A DNA stretch of 64,000 nucleotides from Macquaria australasica (GCA_005408345.1 SEMN01000184.1:248001-312000), one strand, 5' to 3'; positions 1 to 13,545 are shown, counted from the first letter of the stretch. Notes: generated by a model not told the origin, from the letters alone. Numbers and translations are program-made.

Positions 1-559
1 TGATTTCCTCGTAGATGGTATGATTTGTTGGAGCACTTATAGGGCCAGGATGGTTAAGTCACTGTTACTACATTGTCATACCTGCTGTTTCGCCTGATGT
101 AATCCTCCATATTTACAGATTTGGATGACATAGTGGTCTGTTTATTGTACAGTACCTCTATGTCCATTGTTCTGTTGATTGATTTGACGCTGAAGATGCC
201 ATTGTTTTCATTATTCTTGAAATAAATGTCAGTTCACTTCAGAAGTTTGTAAAATCTGAAACAAAGCTGGAATATAAAAAAAAAGGCAATCATCTGCTTT
301 CCATTAAATTAGTCATTCAAATTCAGATTAAAGTCTTTCTAGGACAGTCTCACTGCTAGTATCATCACCTCAGGCATGCATGCTTTGCCTTTGTGTTTTT
401 ATCTTAAAAGAGTTTCTACATTTTGTCTTAGGCTCTGATTTCCTCACAGAATATTCCCCAGCATACTTACAAGGGACACAAGAATAATTCTTATATCTAC
501 TGTCAAGAGTCTCTGACTTTTACCCTTTTTTTCATCACTCACTACCCACACAATAATAG

Positions 560-560
<1 letters not shown>

Positions 561-596
<36 letters not shown>
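561..596. repeat. (TG)18 microsatellite
   Basis: An uninterrupted dinucleotide run of 36 bases. An open frame over it that begins with alternating C and V residues is an artefact of the repeat. Confidence 0.98.
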
Positions 597-597
<1 letters not shown>

Positions 598-3500
598 AGC
601 AGCAGCAGCCAGTGCTGTGGTCAGATGTTTATATGTGCCACTGACATATCTCCTGTGTAGCTCAGCACTCTTTAAGAACATGGACCCTTCTTTGCCTGTC
701 ACTGTTGTCTTCTTGTGTAAGTGCAGAGGTGGACAGATTGTGCTTGGCCTTGCGTGCCCACGGCCTTTTGTTTTGAGTCCCTTTGGACCTCCCTCTCGTG
801 ACAGGACCTGTGTTCAGGTGGAAACCCTGCCGAGCACCCTGCTGGCAGGTTAAGTGCTCTTGCACATCACCATGGGGACTGAAGACAGACAGGCAAAGAA
901 GGTGTTTCTCTATTCTTCCCTCTCTATTCTTCCGTAATGGTTCTTCATTCGTGCTGCAGGCTTTCATGTATTGCTCACATCATATTTCATGTTTTATGTT
1001 TATTTAATTTGCAGCATATTCCCACAGAATGAAGTGAGTGGATTTTAAACTTGATATTAATTTAAGGCTATTAATAATAATAATGTGGATATTGTTAAAA
1101 TATTTAATACAATGGAATTGTCAGTGTGTGGGCTTCGTTCACACCTCCGTTAGACTTTAAAGGCTATTTCTTTGATAGCTCAGGTTAGTGGAAGGTGTGT
1201 CCTGTGCGCTTAGCTGGTAGTTTATTGCTTGATGTGACAATAAATACACTAAACATCAGCTTCACAACAATTTGTAATCCTTTTGGTGTGTTTATTTCAC
1301 TTCTAAACACAAATATGTGGATGTGCTTTTCTAACCAAATTATTATTTCTATTTTTTCAATTTACCTGAGCTGGTCATCTTTCCCCGGACTCCTCAGCAG
1401 CTGTAGAGATACCCTCTTGGGTACACGTACCCCTGCTCGATTTCTGTAATAGAAACTTGCTTATTTGAAACTTAGGTTTTACTCTTGAGATCATGTGCAT
1501 TGTTTCTGAGTTAAGAAAATATACACTGCTACTCATTTTTTTTAAACTTACGAGGAAACCGACCTGTGTCACGTGGAAGTAGGATTCGGGAATCTTTGAG
1601 CTGCAGTGTGAATGTAACCAGTGGCAAACTGTAAAGCATATGCCCACTTTGCCGTTTGGTCTTCATCGTCCTCCTCCTCCTCCTCCATTGTTTGCCCCGT
1701 TCTGTTCTTCTGCTTGAGGCATTTGCTGAGCAAGCAGCTTTCCTCCTGCCAATTTCTTGACTGTTGAATGTCTAAATGCTTCAACGCAAATGTTTTCATG
1801 AGATAATTCCCAGAGAGCAGAGATTTAATTAAGTGTGCTCGGTTTGTTTTCTGGATCTTCTGCTCATCAGCGTAGTACAGTCGCAGAACTAAACCGCCGC
1901 GTTTGAACCATTCATTCCAATCAACTTGAACAGGCATTGTCTCTCTATTGTTTGTTGCTCTTCTGGCTCTGGATGTCATAAGTGTTTAATGAGGGGTTTT
2001 ATCCATGACAATTGCGTGCGTTTGACTTTGACATGGGTAAACTTGCTGAGTGTGGCACTTCCATTGCTACTTTGTTAGAAACAGTGAGGTAATAGACCTA
2101 AAATTGAACTTCTGTAACAGCAAAGCCAAAGGTAGGCTGTATGAAAGTGACCCTTTCTTTGAGGACGTTCTTCATTTGCTATTCCATCACGGTTTGCACT
2201 ATGTTTGCTGTTCTTCACCACTGTCATTTGGACTAGCACTTACTATACTATTATGGATATTCAGCTGTGAACACCTTGAACACATAGACAACTTTCGTTC
2301 GACACCGTACACACAAACAACTTCCTACATCTTCCAACAGCAGCCAAACCGGGATACAAATGGCATTAATTATTAAGAAATCCATTTTCGTTTTTTAAAC
2401 AAACAGGATCTGGAAATGTATGACTGACAGCTAAATAGGGATTGGTTTGTCAGTAAGAAAGATAAAGGCAATGTGATACACCACAGGGGGAATGCAGTCT
2501 GCTATGAAATGCCTACATGTAAATTGTAAATAGTAGATTGTAAATTCATAAATTGGTTTCTGATGGAAATTGAGGTTTTATCGAAACCTTTGATAGGGAA
2601 CAGTGACTCTCATACATACATACATACTCATACAAAGTAAATAACAGATATTATAACTGCACTGAAAACACACAGCCATCAAAATCCTCCCACCTTTCAA
2701 CCCTACCCCTACTCACCACCCACAGACTCCCTGGATCCTCCTCATTATCGACCTCTCGTCTCCCTGTTTGACCCTGCAATACATGCGACTTGAGGGATCT
2801 GGAGGAATTTTCCTTTACCTGAAACTCAAAACATGTACTTAGTTTTTTGTTCTGAATGGATGTTGGGATGATTGCATCCCCACTGGCTTTATTATAAAGG
2901 GTGAGAGTCATAGGGTGTGAGAGAGATAGAGGGGGTAGAGAAAAGAAATGGGCCGGCTGCATTCTTCTCTGCAGGTTCTCCGTCAGGCAGACACAAGAGC
3001 AGTGATGTGACTAATGCTGTAAATGTGCTGGCGTGCTTACAATATGGGCTGCTTGAGCGAGCCAAGCCAATCGGTGCTTTGCTGCCTGTCTCCCCTCCTA
3101 CACATCTCAAAGACTCATCGGAGAAGCAATTTAAACTTTTGTCTCACTTGGTTTTTCATCTTCACTTAGCGGTGATAGAAAGAGTATGATACTGTGCTAC
3201 AGGTTATTTGCTTTGGAGATATAAAGAGAGAGATAAAGATGCTATACAGTTTTGCGCAAACTTTCAACATCCACAACCATTTAATCATCATATTGTTTCA
3301 TTTCACAAGTAACTGAGGTGAGAACTAATTCAAAATATTTTTCTCACTGTAGCCTTTTGGCCGTTCTCCTTTAAATGAGACCAGCCGTTATACAGCGTTG
3401 GGGATGGGCAATACACAATGGACAACCTAACACCCTTCAAATGCTCCTCTCAGTGGCGTAATGACAAGTTAAAGCACACGCCTCCAGTTTGGCTTGCCCC

Positions 3501-6500
3501 TGCTGTCAGATGAACTTATGTCAACCTGTCCAAGCATGGTGAAACTTACCGATCTGGAAAATGTTTGTTCCATTGTCCTGCAGACTGGGTCTTCTATTTC
3601 AGGAATCGCATTGAATTTAAAGTTAACAGTTTGTTTAGAAAAAAAACTCTGTCATATCCATTTCCAGTATATGGTATTTGCAATTCAGAGACCAAAAAAA
3701 TAACAATTTTAAGAAGCCATTACAGCTAGTATTCATTTTTCTTAAAACAAATGGGAAAATCTGTCTTTAGTGTGAGATACTTCCATTTGTTGTATATTAT
3801 TTTTATGCCTTTTTTTTCTTTTTTACGCTTTTAACAAATATTCCTAAAACACATCTGGCTGATTTCAATAAAAAAATACAACTAATTTTCAGGAAAATAT
3901 TAACTGATATCAGATGAAACTGAATCACATCCCTCAGATTAAACAAAAAACATTGTAGACAAGCAACATTGATCCGTTTTTTTGTAAAAATAGGTCTATA
4001 GTATTTTCATAGTGTTCTACAATTGCTGTTGTGCTGCATTTACATGGAATCAGGCAGACGGACAACACCTTCTGGACGGCGCAGGAAAAACAAACAGTTC
4101 GACGGAATAGCAGGACAGCAAAATGAAACACGCATATAAAATATGTAATACGCAATAAAATATATGAAATAAAAATAATTTTGTGTCTGTAATTATTCCA
4201 ATGCATGTAGCTATAAGATGCAGCTTTCTCTTAATATTCTATTGCAAACTTTTAGCTTCTTGTTGTCCAGATTGCCGATCTTTTCTCCTTGTGTGAAGGA
4301 GCTACGTAACATCCGGTTGGAAATTCCATCGCGGAAGAGTTAAAATAAAGTTAAAATATTTTATCATTGGGCGGCAATAGCATCTAACGTTACCGTTGCC
4401 GGTATTCCATGCCGGCCTCACCTAATTTCACTGTCCTGCTCTCGTCCACTAACATGATATCCAGTTTGCCATCTAACGCCTGCTTTATTCCATGCGAATG
4501 CAGCATAATGCATTAGTTTAACCCTCTATTTCACATTATTTTTGAAAGACATGGCTATTGCATGTTTTTGGAGTGAGGGGGTTGAAATGCATTAACTGTA
4601 TTAGGTGTGTGCATTTAATTCTGTGCAGCCTTTTAAGGGGGGAGACCTAACATCTGTCTATGTCCAAAAACATTTATTATTTATTCTTTTTTGATGGGTT
4701 CTTTAAGTGCATCTAACCCCCGTTTTCCCTTTGCACACTTGAGGGCATCCTGTCACTGTGGATTTGTTTAAAGAGGCACATTGGTCCCTTTGTGACAATT
4801 ATTGCTTCCTCCATTTACTCTGTTAGTCTATTAGAATCACTGACCACGGTGCTATTCCAACCATAGCAACTGGCTTTAATAAGAGTTCCCACTTATTCCT
4901 TTAAGACCTAAATAACATATTACCGTTTCAATATGAGAAAGTACCATTGCTTAACATTGTGGACATCAAGTACATTCGTTTGTTATTACATACCTGCATT
5001 TCTCACCCATAACTATATCATAGCCCAACCACAAAATAAGTTTAGGATGTGGCTTATTAGACAGAATTAAATAATTTGAAACTTAATTAATAATAATCTT
5101 TTTTTTTCTTCTGATTTTCGACTGCACCAAAAAAGGGACATAAAATCTGCACTACCTATACTTTTATATTAAAAATAGATTAAATCCATTTGTGTAATGT
5201 AAAAGTATTAATATCACCCAACAGCAGGCAACTGTTTGTGGAGTAAAGGCGCTATAAATCTGCTGTACGCTGGTGAACATAGTGGAGCATTTAGCAGTTA
5301 AAGACCCTGATAATTTTCCTCAGGAGATAGAGACCAAAACAAAACTAAAAGGAGTTAATATTGGACTTACATTCACCCGGGGGCTACACACAACTCCAAA
5401 GGAATGCTAATGTTGCTCCGTGTCTGCTGGATGTGTAAATAGGCAATAAATAAACAATAGACAATAAATATTTTTTTGTTAACACGTTCCCCATAACAAC
5501 TTCATAAGCTGTTGATATGACAGTGTTGTGTTCACACATTGTTCTCCTGCACCCAAGTGGCTATAAATAGATAAATCAACATATAAATAAATACAGTGAG
5601 TTAGCTAGCTTTAATTGGTGACCAAGGAGCTGAAACTGTCAACCCTCTGGCACATCTTGTGATTACTTGTAGACCTAACTGATAGAAATTCACATGTTCA
5701 TATTTTTACAAAAAACAAAATAAGGTAGAAAAGATCAGACAATAATGAGGTCACATCACCCTGCAAAATATGAAAATTATTATTATTTTTTTTGTTGAGA
5801 ATGCGTTGTCTTAGGATTGTATGCATACAGATACTTGTCCACAGGCACATCTCTCTCAATGTGACAAATTGCAGCAATTACTCTGATGAAGTTCAAGGAT
5901 GACACCATTATGATGATGTAATAATGAGCCCAGTCCACCTGACAGGTTCTAATAGGAAAATGCCGAAGGACATTTCAGTGATGAATGAGTATACTTCCTT
6001 GTGTATTGCCTTTTTGTCAAACTCAACTATAACTTGGGTCTAAATAAAGCTTCCCTCTGGGCTTCAGAAGTCCAAAAAGCTGATGTCTGGGATGAAAAAA
6101 CATGTTCATTGCAAAATGTAATATCCTGTCAGGGGCTACCTTTAGATTTTTAGATTAGATTGTTAACGCCTATCTGTTAAATTGGATTTGAAGTATCTAA
6201 ACTGTATAAAGTCTGCTCTTTGATATCCTAACAAATGTAGTCAGATTGAGTTGGTAAGCAGCAATAATACATGAATCTAATAACATTTGGGTACATACCA
6301 TAATAATTTAGAAATGTATTTAATGCAAATGATCATTATAGGATTATCTAAAAAAGTGTTAACTCAAACTATAAAATAGCACGGACCCTACTGCAACTAT
6401 ATTATCTCAATAGCAGCACTTAACCTCATAGACTCATAAACATATGTTCTAAATAGTAATAATTTCCTCTTGTACTCTTTAGACAGTTTGATATCATTGC

Positions 6501-6555
6501 TACCAGAAAACTTACTCACAGCATCACTGCTCTGACCTACATAATGTAAATAGCA

Positions 6556-6572
6556 ATATATATATATATATA
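6556..6572. repeat. Short (AT)n run
   Basis: About 17 bases of alternating AT. Confidence 0.85.
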
Positions 6573-8341
6573 CCCACATAATAATCTTTTTCAGCAATCT
6601 CTTTGTTTTGTTTTTCTTCCTCTTTATCTAAGCATTATTATGCAAAGTCAATACTTAAATGGGCTTCTGTGGTGGTAGTAGCTGTCTGGCAGGACATTTC
6701 TGATATAACTGTGAAACCTCTAAAGTGTTTGCCTTTACAGAGTTCCTCTTACAATTGCAATGATATCTCAAGTCCATTAGCCTTAGAGGTTTACTTCAAT
6801 TATATTAGGAGCGATTGAGAGCCCCTGCTGTGGAAGGGCCTGCAGGAACAGCTGAGAGTGTGGGCAAGGCAGCTGGTGGCCAACCTCCAGACCCCTCACT
6901 GCTCCTCTAATGGCCCTGTCGGCCGCCTTGCTGTCACGGCCCCGTAAAAAAACAATCTCCCAGGGGAGAAGTGGCCACAGTAATAAGTCAGAAACGTGTG
7001 TAAATATTCACCAAAAGCAGAGAGCCAGTGACATCACATCAAATATGAATGGCCTGTCTACTGGTCCACTAATGTGCTTGTTCATAAGTGAGCACATTAA
7101 GGCTGGGATGGTGTACGCAGGATGCTGTGAACTGCCTGAGGATTTGTGTTTTCTTAGAGTGAGTAATGATTGGACGTTGAAGAGATCATGATGCCGTGTT
7201 GCATTTGTGACCTTTATCAATCTTAACTTATATTTAAGAACTCTACAGTTTAAAACAAATGTGTCTTTTAAGCCTCTGGCATAGTATGTCTTTATCAGCT
7301 TACAGTGCTAGCTGGTATCTTAACACAATGGACATTTAGCTTTATTTAACGTATTCTTTTGGTCAAAGTTGCATTATTGTTGTTTGGTAATGCAGTCAAA
7401 AGCATGTAGTTTTCAAGTACGTGGTGCAGTAAAGTGCTGGTGGCGCTCTCTCACATGCAGGATTGGGCTGACTTACATCAAGACTGATTTAAGACCTCCC
7501 CCCCAGCACTTGAATGCACCACACTAAACACTAGTCAAAACAATCAATGCTTCCAACTGCATTACCACACAAGGATAATGTACTACCAGACCAATGTAGA
7601 CCAGATCAATGTAAAAATATGTTAGTATATGTTAAAATGGGTACAACGAAAGTAACTGCAGCCTTTCATTATTAAATGATCCCTGCATGTAATTCACTGA
7701 ATGATCACATACAGTAACAATGTGTACTTCCATAATGTTCAAACAGAGTTTTAGCAATAATGTAATGTTTGCTTGGTTACACTGTGACTTTCTTTGCATA
7801 CACAGCACAGATAATTGTGTATTTTTAAAATGGTAATATTGTAAAATAACTTAAATTTGTGTTTTCCTGGCCTTAAAAGCTGCATTGCAATTCAGCATAA
7901 GAAACAACAAAACCAAAACTGAGCTGGTTTGACTGTGAAAGCCCAGTGAAACAGACAATGAATGCCTGTTTTGGTCATCCAATCCTCATTACTGGTCATT
8001 TTCTACTAAAATTAGGAAAAAAAAACAAAAAAACAACAAAGATTCTGAAAACTTTTCTTGCTGCTCTAGGGCTCAGCCTATAACATAGCATAATGAAAAA
8101 GGAAAATGGTGTGGAGTGTAGTGGGGTGTTTTGGATCAGCATGTCAGAAAGTCTATATAAATCATTAAACACTTCGCCACCCTTAGAAACCCAAATGGAA
8201 GGATATGCATTATTTTTTATTGAATTATCCATTCCATGTCATTGAGGTAAACGCTGTTCTCATGATCCATTAGCTTTCCGCTGTATAATATTGACAATTC
8301 TACCAATATCACATGGTATATTTAAAAAAAATGACATTAAA

Positions 8342-8396
8342 TATTACCTAAAAAACATTACCTAACATTACCTAAAAAAAAATACCTAAAAACATA
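8342..8396. repeat. Imperfect tandem repeat of acctaaaaa words
   Basis: The words attaccta and aaaaaca recur about four to five times with variable A-run length. A low-complexity local expansion. Confidence 0.7.
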
Positions 8397-10282
8397 AACA
8401 TAGAAACTTAGAATTAATCAATAGTTTTTACATATGTATCATAGTAGATGTCTCCCTGTTTATTCTATGTATTGTGTACCACGTTATACCACTACTGCCC
8501 TCATGCCAGAAAACAATTGTGCTGTCAGCAGAAATGCTTCTTACACCTCATTGCTTCCATCTGTACAGAAACTCTGGCAGTTTGCTCAACATACAGATGC
8601 CAGCTGCAGACATTATTACTGGACTGCTACTCCACCTGTTCAAAGAATTGTTTGGATGTTTCTCCCATCAGATATCCATGCTCTTTCAAAAATAGAGGTT
8701 TTGCATGTGCAGCAGGGATCGCAATGAGTCTTTCACATGAATAGAAAAACTGTCGTTATTTCTGCAGTGTCGGAATAAAGACGTCCATCAGATCATGCAT
8801 CATAATGTGAAGCTTTGTGCCTTTGTGTGTCTGTACACTTAACACCACTATAAATGAAAATATTAAAGAATAATAAATAACAACCAGCATTTTTTGTGTA
8901 GCATGGTGGTGCAAGTGGAGATATGCCAACAAAGTATACCAATACTGGAATGATAATCCACAGTCTCGCACGTCATACTGTGTACTTGAAATGAAAATGT
9001 GTGCTTTAGACCTTGCTGGTTATCTTTAATGCCTTTGAGTCAACGCTGTTAGGAATAAGATGCTGTCCCTTGAGCGAGCACTGCACCACGGGGGTTTTAC
9101 TTGGTAACGGGGGGATCTTATCTCAGAGTGTGATATTCATCAACTGCTTAGACATGATAAACCACATGTATTTGTTATGCAACATTGGCTCTTGTTTTTC
9201 TCTGTCAAGCTGTATGAAATAAAGTACAAACTATGTTTTATTTGGAATTATACACTGATAGACCCCCAAAGGTGTCCTTACTTTACATGCCAACCTGTTA
9301 AAATTCTGTTCAGCTGAAAACTGTCCAGGGATGGGGATAGCTTTTATTAAAGTTGCACCATATACTTTAATGAAATGACCCCATTATTTGGATTTCTTAA
9401 CTCTTGAATATAAATGATATGATAAGCGCAACTAAATGCCTGACAGGTAGTATATCTCCTCTAATTGGAGGCATTTGAAGATGTGACTCTCTTTATCTCC
9501 TACTAGTGATTACAAGCATGCTCTGCCCTAATCCATTGACTTTAAATATCGCTTTAAGAGGGTAAGAAGATGAATGTTTATTGCCACTAATCCCTGACTG
9601 TGATATATGAGTGCTGCTGTTTCCTTGGTTTCCCCAAAACCCTGTATGCAAACCACCATTCAGCTTGCTGGTGAGATCACGCTGTCCCCTTGAAATTAAT
9701 CTTTTTTTTTCCCTCAATAGGTGTCAAGTAATGTTTTCACCTTCATAAACTATTTCTTATGTCGACATTGACACCTTCTTAGAGGAGCATCAAGGCTGTG
9801 TCCGGGTTAGCTGTCACCAAAATGTAAAGGATGTCATTGTAATCTCTTTATAGCCATAGTAGCCACATGGCTCCGTTACAGAAAATGGCTGAGTGTACTG
9901 TACGTATTTCACTCCTGTACAAATTAGATGTCCTGATTTATTGATGCCCATGAGTAACCGTTGTATAAATCACTGCGCTTCACATCTTACTCCAACATAT
10001 AGATAGCAATAATTTTCAACTCCTCAGCTCTATGCAAACCATAAATCATTCGGCTTCTTTACGCGCCAGGGTTGTGAGGTTATCTTCACTGAGAAACTTG
10101 AACGGTTCCTCAAGACAACTATGTTAACTATTAACACTTTAAAGACAAAAGTCTTTAAACAAGCAACATTTTAAATTGTGTCAATGTGTCATTGTGTTTG
10201 TATTTTTATTCCAAATGTAGTTGGCAAAAAAACCTTTTTCATGATGCAGTTCATCTTTGTCCTGAGCAAAAGCTGCCTAAAA

Positions 10283-10283
<1 letters not shown>

Positions 10284-10331
<48 letters not shown>

Positions 10332-10332
10332 T
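10284..10332. repeat. (AT)n followed by T homopolymer
   Basis: About 30 bases of AT followed directly by about 18 T. Assembly length here is uncertain. Confidence 0.9.
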
Positions 10333-11393
10333 GGATGAGTACACGATAGACTTACTGTCACACCCTTAATGGCTTCAACACATTGGACTTCTTCAGGAAC
10401 AACATCCTCAATAAGGACCAGTCAATGATCTGATCCATTTAACGCTCTTTTAAAGCAGTGCATCTGTATTTGTTTGGGTTGATGCACACTGTGTTATTTT
10501 TAATCACGGTTTTTGTTAATCCTCCATCTAACCAGGTGAATTAATTGATATGTTCATTATGTTTTCAAGAGTGACCTGGCCAGGAGACAAACTGAAAAAC
10601 AAGCATCTTGAGTCTCATATAAAACACTGTAAAATGTCAATTTCATGTATACCATGTGCAGGTGTCAGTTTTTAATGTATGCAATATGTACTTAAAACCA
10701 TCCAGAGGCATAAATTGTCCAAGTTCTGTAACTAATTCCAGGACCAAGGAGCAACATAAGTCATCTTTCCAAGCACAGAGCACTTCGACTCGAGGTGGTG
10801 TTTACCATTTGTACCTGATGCTTTTTTGCCTTAGCAGGGTTTCAGTCGGTCAAGGATACTTTTGACATTTTGTACAGTCAGGATGTTGATTAATGTTGAC
10901 TGCAGATGGAGTTTAACCTACCACCTTCCAAGGGTTTTGTGCCATATGTGTCTTTGTGTAGTTACAGGCTTCTTCTGAATGTCAATACTGCAATTACTAC
11001 CAGCTTTGGGAAGTTCACAACATACACTCTTTGAGACTATGAAACAGGCGGTGGTTTAATAACGTGGCTGTTGTTAATGTGATTGTGTGTTTAGCAACTG
11101 TCATGTTTAGCTGCTTTTGGAGACACATACACTCTTGTATGTCCATAGTATGTTGTCGTTATTTCCAAGGCTGGTGCCTTGATGCACCTGTGATTAAGTC
11201 ACTGGCTAGCTTGGTCTCAATTTAGACACTGTCTTGCTTTGAAAACACATTAAGTGTGTGGAGATCGTCAAATGGTGAGGCTCTAAGACATATTGGTTAG
11301 GGTCATTATGTTACATGACTCGTCTGTGTAGCTATTGTGGCTCTACAGGTAGTTCCAGCTAAAATGGTAGTTGTCCGTCCCCTGTGCTTGACA

Positions 11394-12099
11394 GAATATA
11401 TTGTCTAAACTGTTTATAGTTCATTTTAGAGTAGAGCACTAATTATACTTTACTTTGTTTTAATCTTGTGTGGAAGAACAGTATGATATTTGCAAAGTAT
11501 TTGTTTTTGCTAAAGATAGTAATTTTAATGTGGTTCATGGTGTAACAGTGGTTTCTTCCAGTGTACCAGTGTTGCGCACATAGCAATACTGTATAAGTAA
11601 TAAGCTTTTCTTAATATTTAATTGTGCTTATAAAGGACTGACTACACAATGTACATAGAAAGAGATCAAGTGTACTTGCTTGTGGATGTTACACCCTTGA
11701 AAATATATTGTCTAAACTGTTTATAGTTCACTGGTGAGAGAGTTAGAGTGGTAAGAGCACTAATTATACTTTACTTTGTCTTAATATTGTATGAAAGAAT
11801 GGTGTGACATTTGCAAAGCACTTGTCTTTGCTAAAGTACTGTACATTATATCTCTTCAATGATTGTAATTTTAATGTGGTCTCAGTGTCAGGTTTCCATT
11901 TAAAAATAAATAAATAAATAAACCTTCTAAACATACATAACATTGGTTTCTTCCAGTGTACCAGTGTTGCACACACAGCAATACTGTGTAAGCAATAAGC
12001 TTTTCTTTAATGTGCTTATAAAGGATTGACAACAAAATCTACATAGGAGATCAAGTGCACTTGCATGTACTTGGCAATTGGATGTTACATCCTTGAAAA
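11394..12099. repeat. Diverged tandem duplication, period about 307 bp
   Basis: Copy 1 (11394-11701) and copy 2 (11702-12099) share, in the same order, attgtctaaactgtttatag, gagcactaattatactttac, ttgcaaagta/ca, taattttaatgtggt, ttggtttcttccagtgtacc, agcaatactgt, taagcttttctt, tgcttataaaggat/ct and gatgttaca then ccttgaaa. The word ttgtctaaac starts at 11401 and 11708, giving the offset. Copy 2 is longer by an insertion that includes an AAATA microsatellite (11902-11922). No coding frame spans either copy. Confidence 0.88.
11902..11922. repeat. (AAAT)n microsatellite inside tandem copy 2
   Basis: taaataaataaataaa run that is absent from the matching position of copy 1. Confidence 0.85.
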
Positions 12100-13174
12100 A
12101 CTATCAGTTACTGGAGATTTTCATGGCTCTGATAGAGTATACTTGTGTATCTACAGTACTTCTCAAAAGGGCTAACACACTCTTGCATTTGTATTTTCAT
12201 TGATATTGCTAGGAATACTCTCTGAATCAAATGTTAAATGATGTAATGTCTCTAGTTGCAAAGCCTCAGTTGAAAGTTGAATGTGTTAGCCTGAAATCTC
12301 CAATTTATTTATATATATAGTTATTTATTTATTTTTTTTATGAAAAGCTGGACCTTCATTATACAGGACATGGGCATGTGTCCGCTCAAGGTCACTGAGA
12401 ATATGAACTTTCCTTTTGAAGTCATGTTCAAATTGACTGAGGCTGGAGCAGGGAGTTGCTCTGCCTGATCTGTAGACCCCTTGAGAGCCCACAGCAGTCA
12501 TCTTCCAGATTGCTGAGGGCATTTTAATCAAACCCTCTAAAACTAAACCACAATGAGAGAGAGAGAGAGAGAGACATGCATCTTTATTTATTGAATAGAC
12601 CAATGCATGATTCAGGCAAGTTCATGCAAATGAGATACATACTGTATATTATTGAAAAAAGGCTAGTGCTATAAAATAAACGAGGTGGCAGTTTACAGTT
12701 TAGGTGGGGAAAGTAACACCTAAAATGTTGAGTTGCTATTGCGACATCCTCAAGGAACATGTGGGACTCTTAATGTGAAATCTCTCCATTCTGATTTTAT
12801 AAAGTGAAACACAATAACCACACAATTCCATCACTTGGTAACAATAAAGTTGCTGACGTTTCTTATCCCACTTGGCAAGATGCTAATGCCGGCACCTTTA
12901 TTTGGATTTCAACCAATTTCATTTTGACATCAGATAAGGATAAACAAGGCTCATTAGCATCACTCTAATTAGATCTCTGCCATGACTCTGTAATTAGCTC
13001 AAAAAAAGCACTTCTCAGATCTCCCAAGTTACATCAAAAGGAAATCTTTCTTAATTAGAATTCAGAGTCCCATGTAATTTTCCCTTTGTTTACCTTTTCT
13101 GAGTAGCAGTCAGCTTACTATATAGTGGTTGACAGCTAGCATCCATAAGATTTGCATATTTTCCTGTCCCCTAA
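12100..13174. other. Non-coding desert, block 2
   Basis: No gene. Contains a (GA)n run at 12553-12574 and, at about 12850-13085, a stretch rich in TAATTA/ATTAG words of the kind bound by homeodomain proteins (see findings). Confidence 0.75.
12553..12574. repeat. (GA)n microsatellite
   Basis: About eleven pure GA units. Confidence 0.9.
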
Positions 13175-13310
13175 CCAGTGGTTCTCTGCCTTTTTAGAGG
13201 CATGACACACTTTTGCTAGACAAAATCCACCACCAGACCTCATGGTGTACAAAGTGGGGGGGTGAAACAAAGCTCTAACACCACCTGGAAATGTTACTTT
13301 TGGCTTTTTT
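13175..13310 (+). mobile_element. Possible hAT/Charlie-type transposon terminus
   Basis: Starts cagtggttctctgcctttt, close to the CAGTGGTTCTCAACCTTTT terminus typical of Charlie-like hAT elements, followed by a stretch on 'gacacacttttgctag' as in such elements. No matching inverted terminus was found, so the inner boundary is approximate. Confidence 0.45.
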
Positions 13311-13339
13311 CCCAGAAAGAAATACAACACAAAGTAACC

Positions 13340-13545
13340 TAAAAATTAGTGTTAATTTTGTTATCGTTATTAGTGACGAAGATGAGATATTGATGAGATG
13401 AAACTGACTTAATTAAACAATAACTGTGACCAAATCTCCATACAATATCGTTGACGAAAAAGACATGACTGAAATGGAATTTAAAAATAAAAACTATTAA
13501 CGAAATCGCTCTTTAGTTTCGTTGACGAAAAAAGACATGACAGAA
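13340..13545. repeat. Diverged dispersed repeat with internal cgttgacgaaaa direct repeats
   Basis: A 21-22 base word (cgttgacgaaaa then agacatgac) occurs at 13449-13469 and again at 13520-13541, and a weaker relative (gtgacgaagatgagat) lies near 13372. This GTTGACGAAAA-rich wording resembles a dispersed repeat seen in fish, but I cannot place it in a family. Confidence 0.5.

Larger units (their letters stand above)
1..11393. other. Non-coding desert, block 1 (AT-rich)
   Basis: No frame here has the composition or motifs of a host gene. I see (TG)n at 561-596, a cata repeat near 2611-2627, a short AT run at 6556-6572, an acctaaaaa array at 8342-8396 and an AT/T tract at 10284-10332. The strip 6800-7190 is noticeably richer in GC and less repetitive than its surroundings (see findings). 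A 136-residue minus-strand frame at 1569-1979 is the longest open frame in the block and has no recognisable domain. Confidence 0.8.

Noticed and set aside
566..853. Open frame starting in the TG repeat
   Set aside because: The N-terminus is just the dinucleotide repeat read as alternating C and V; the rest has no domain.
4270..4450. Possible promoter/CpG patch
   Set aside because: A few CpG-containing words cluster here, but there is no adjacent exon or clear CpG island.
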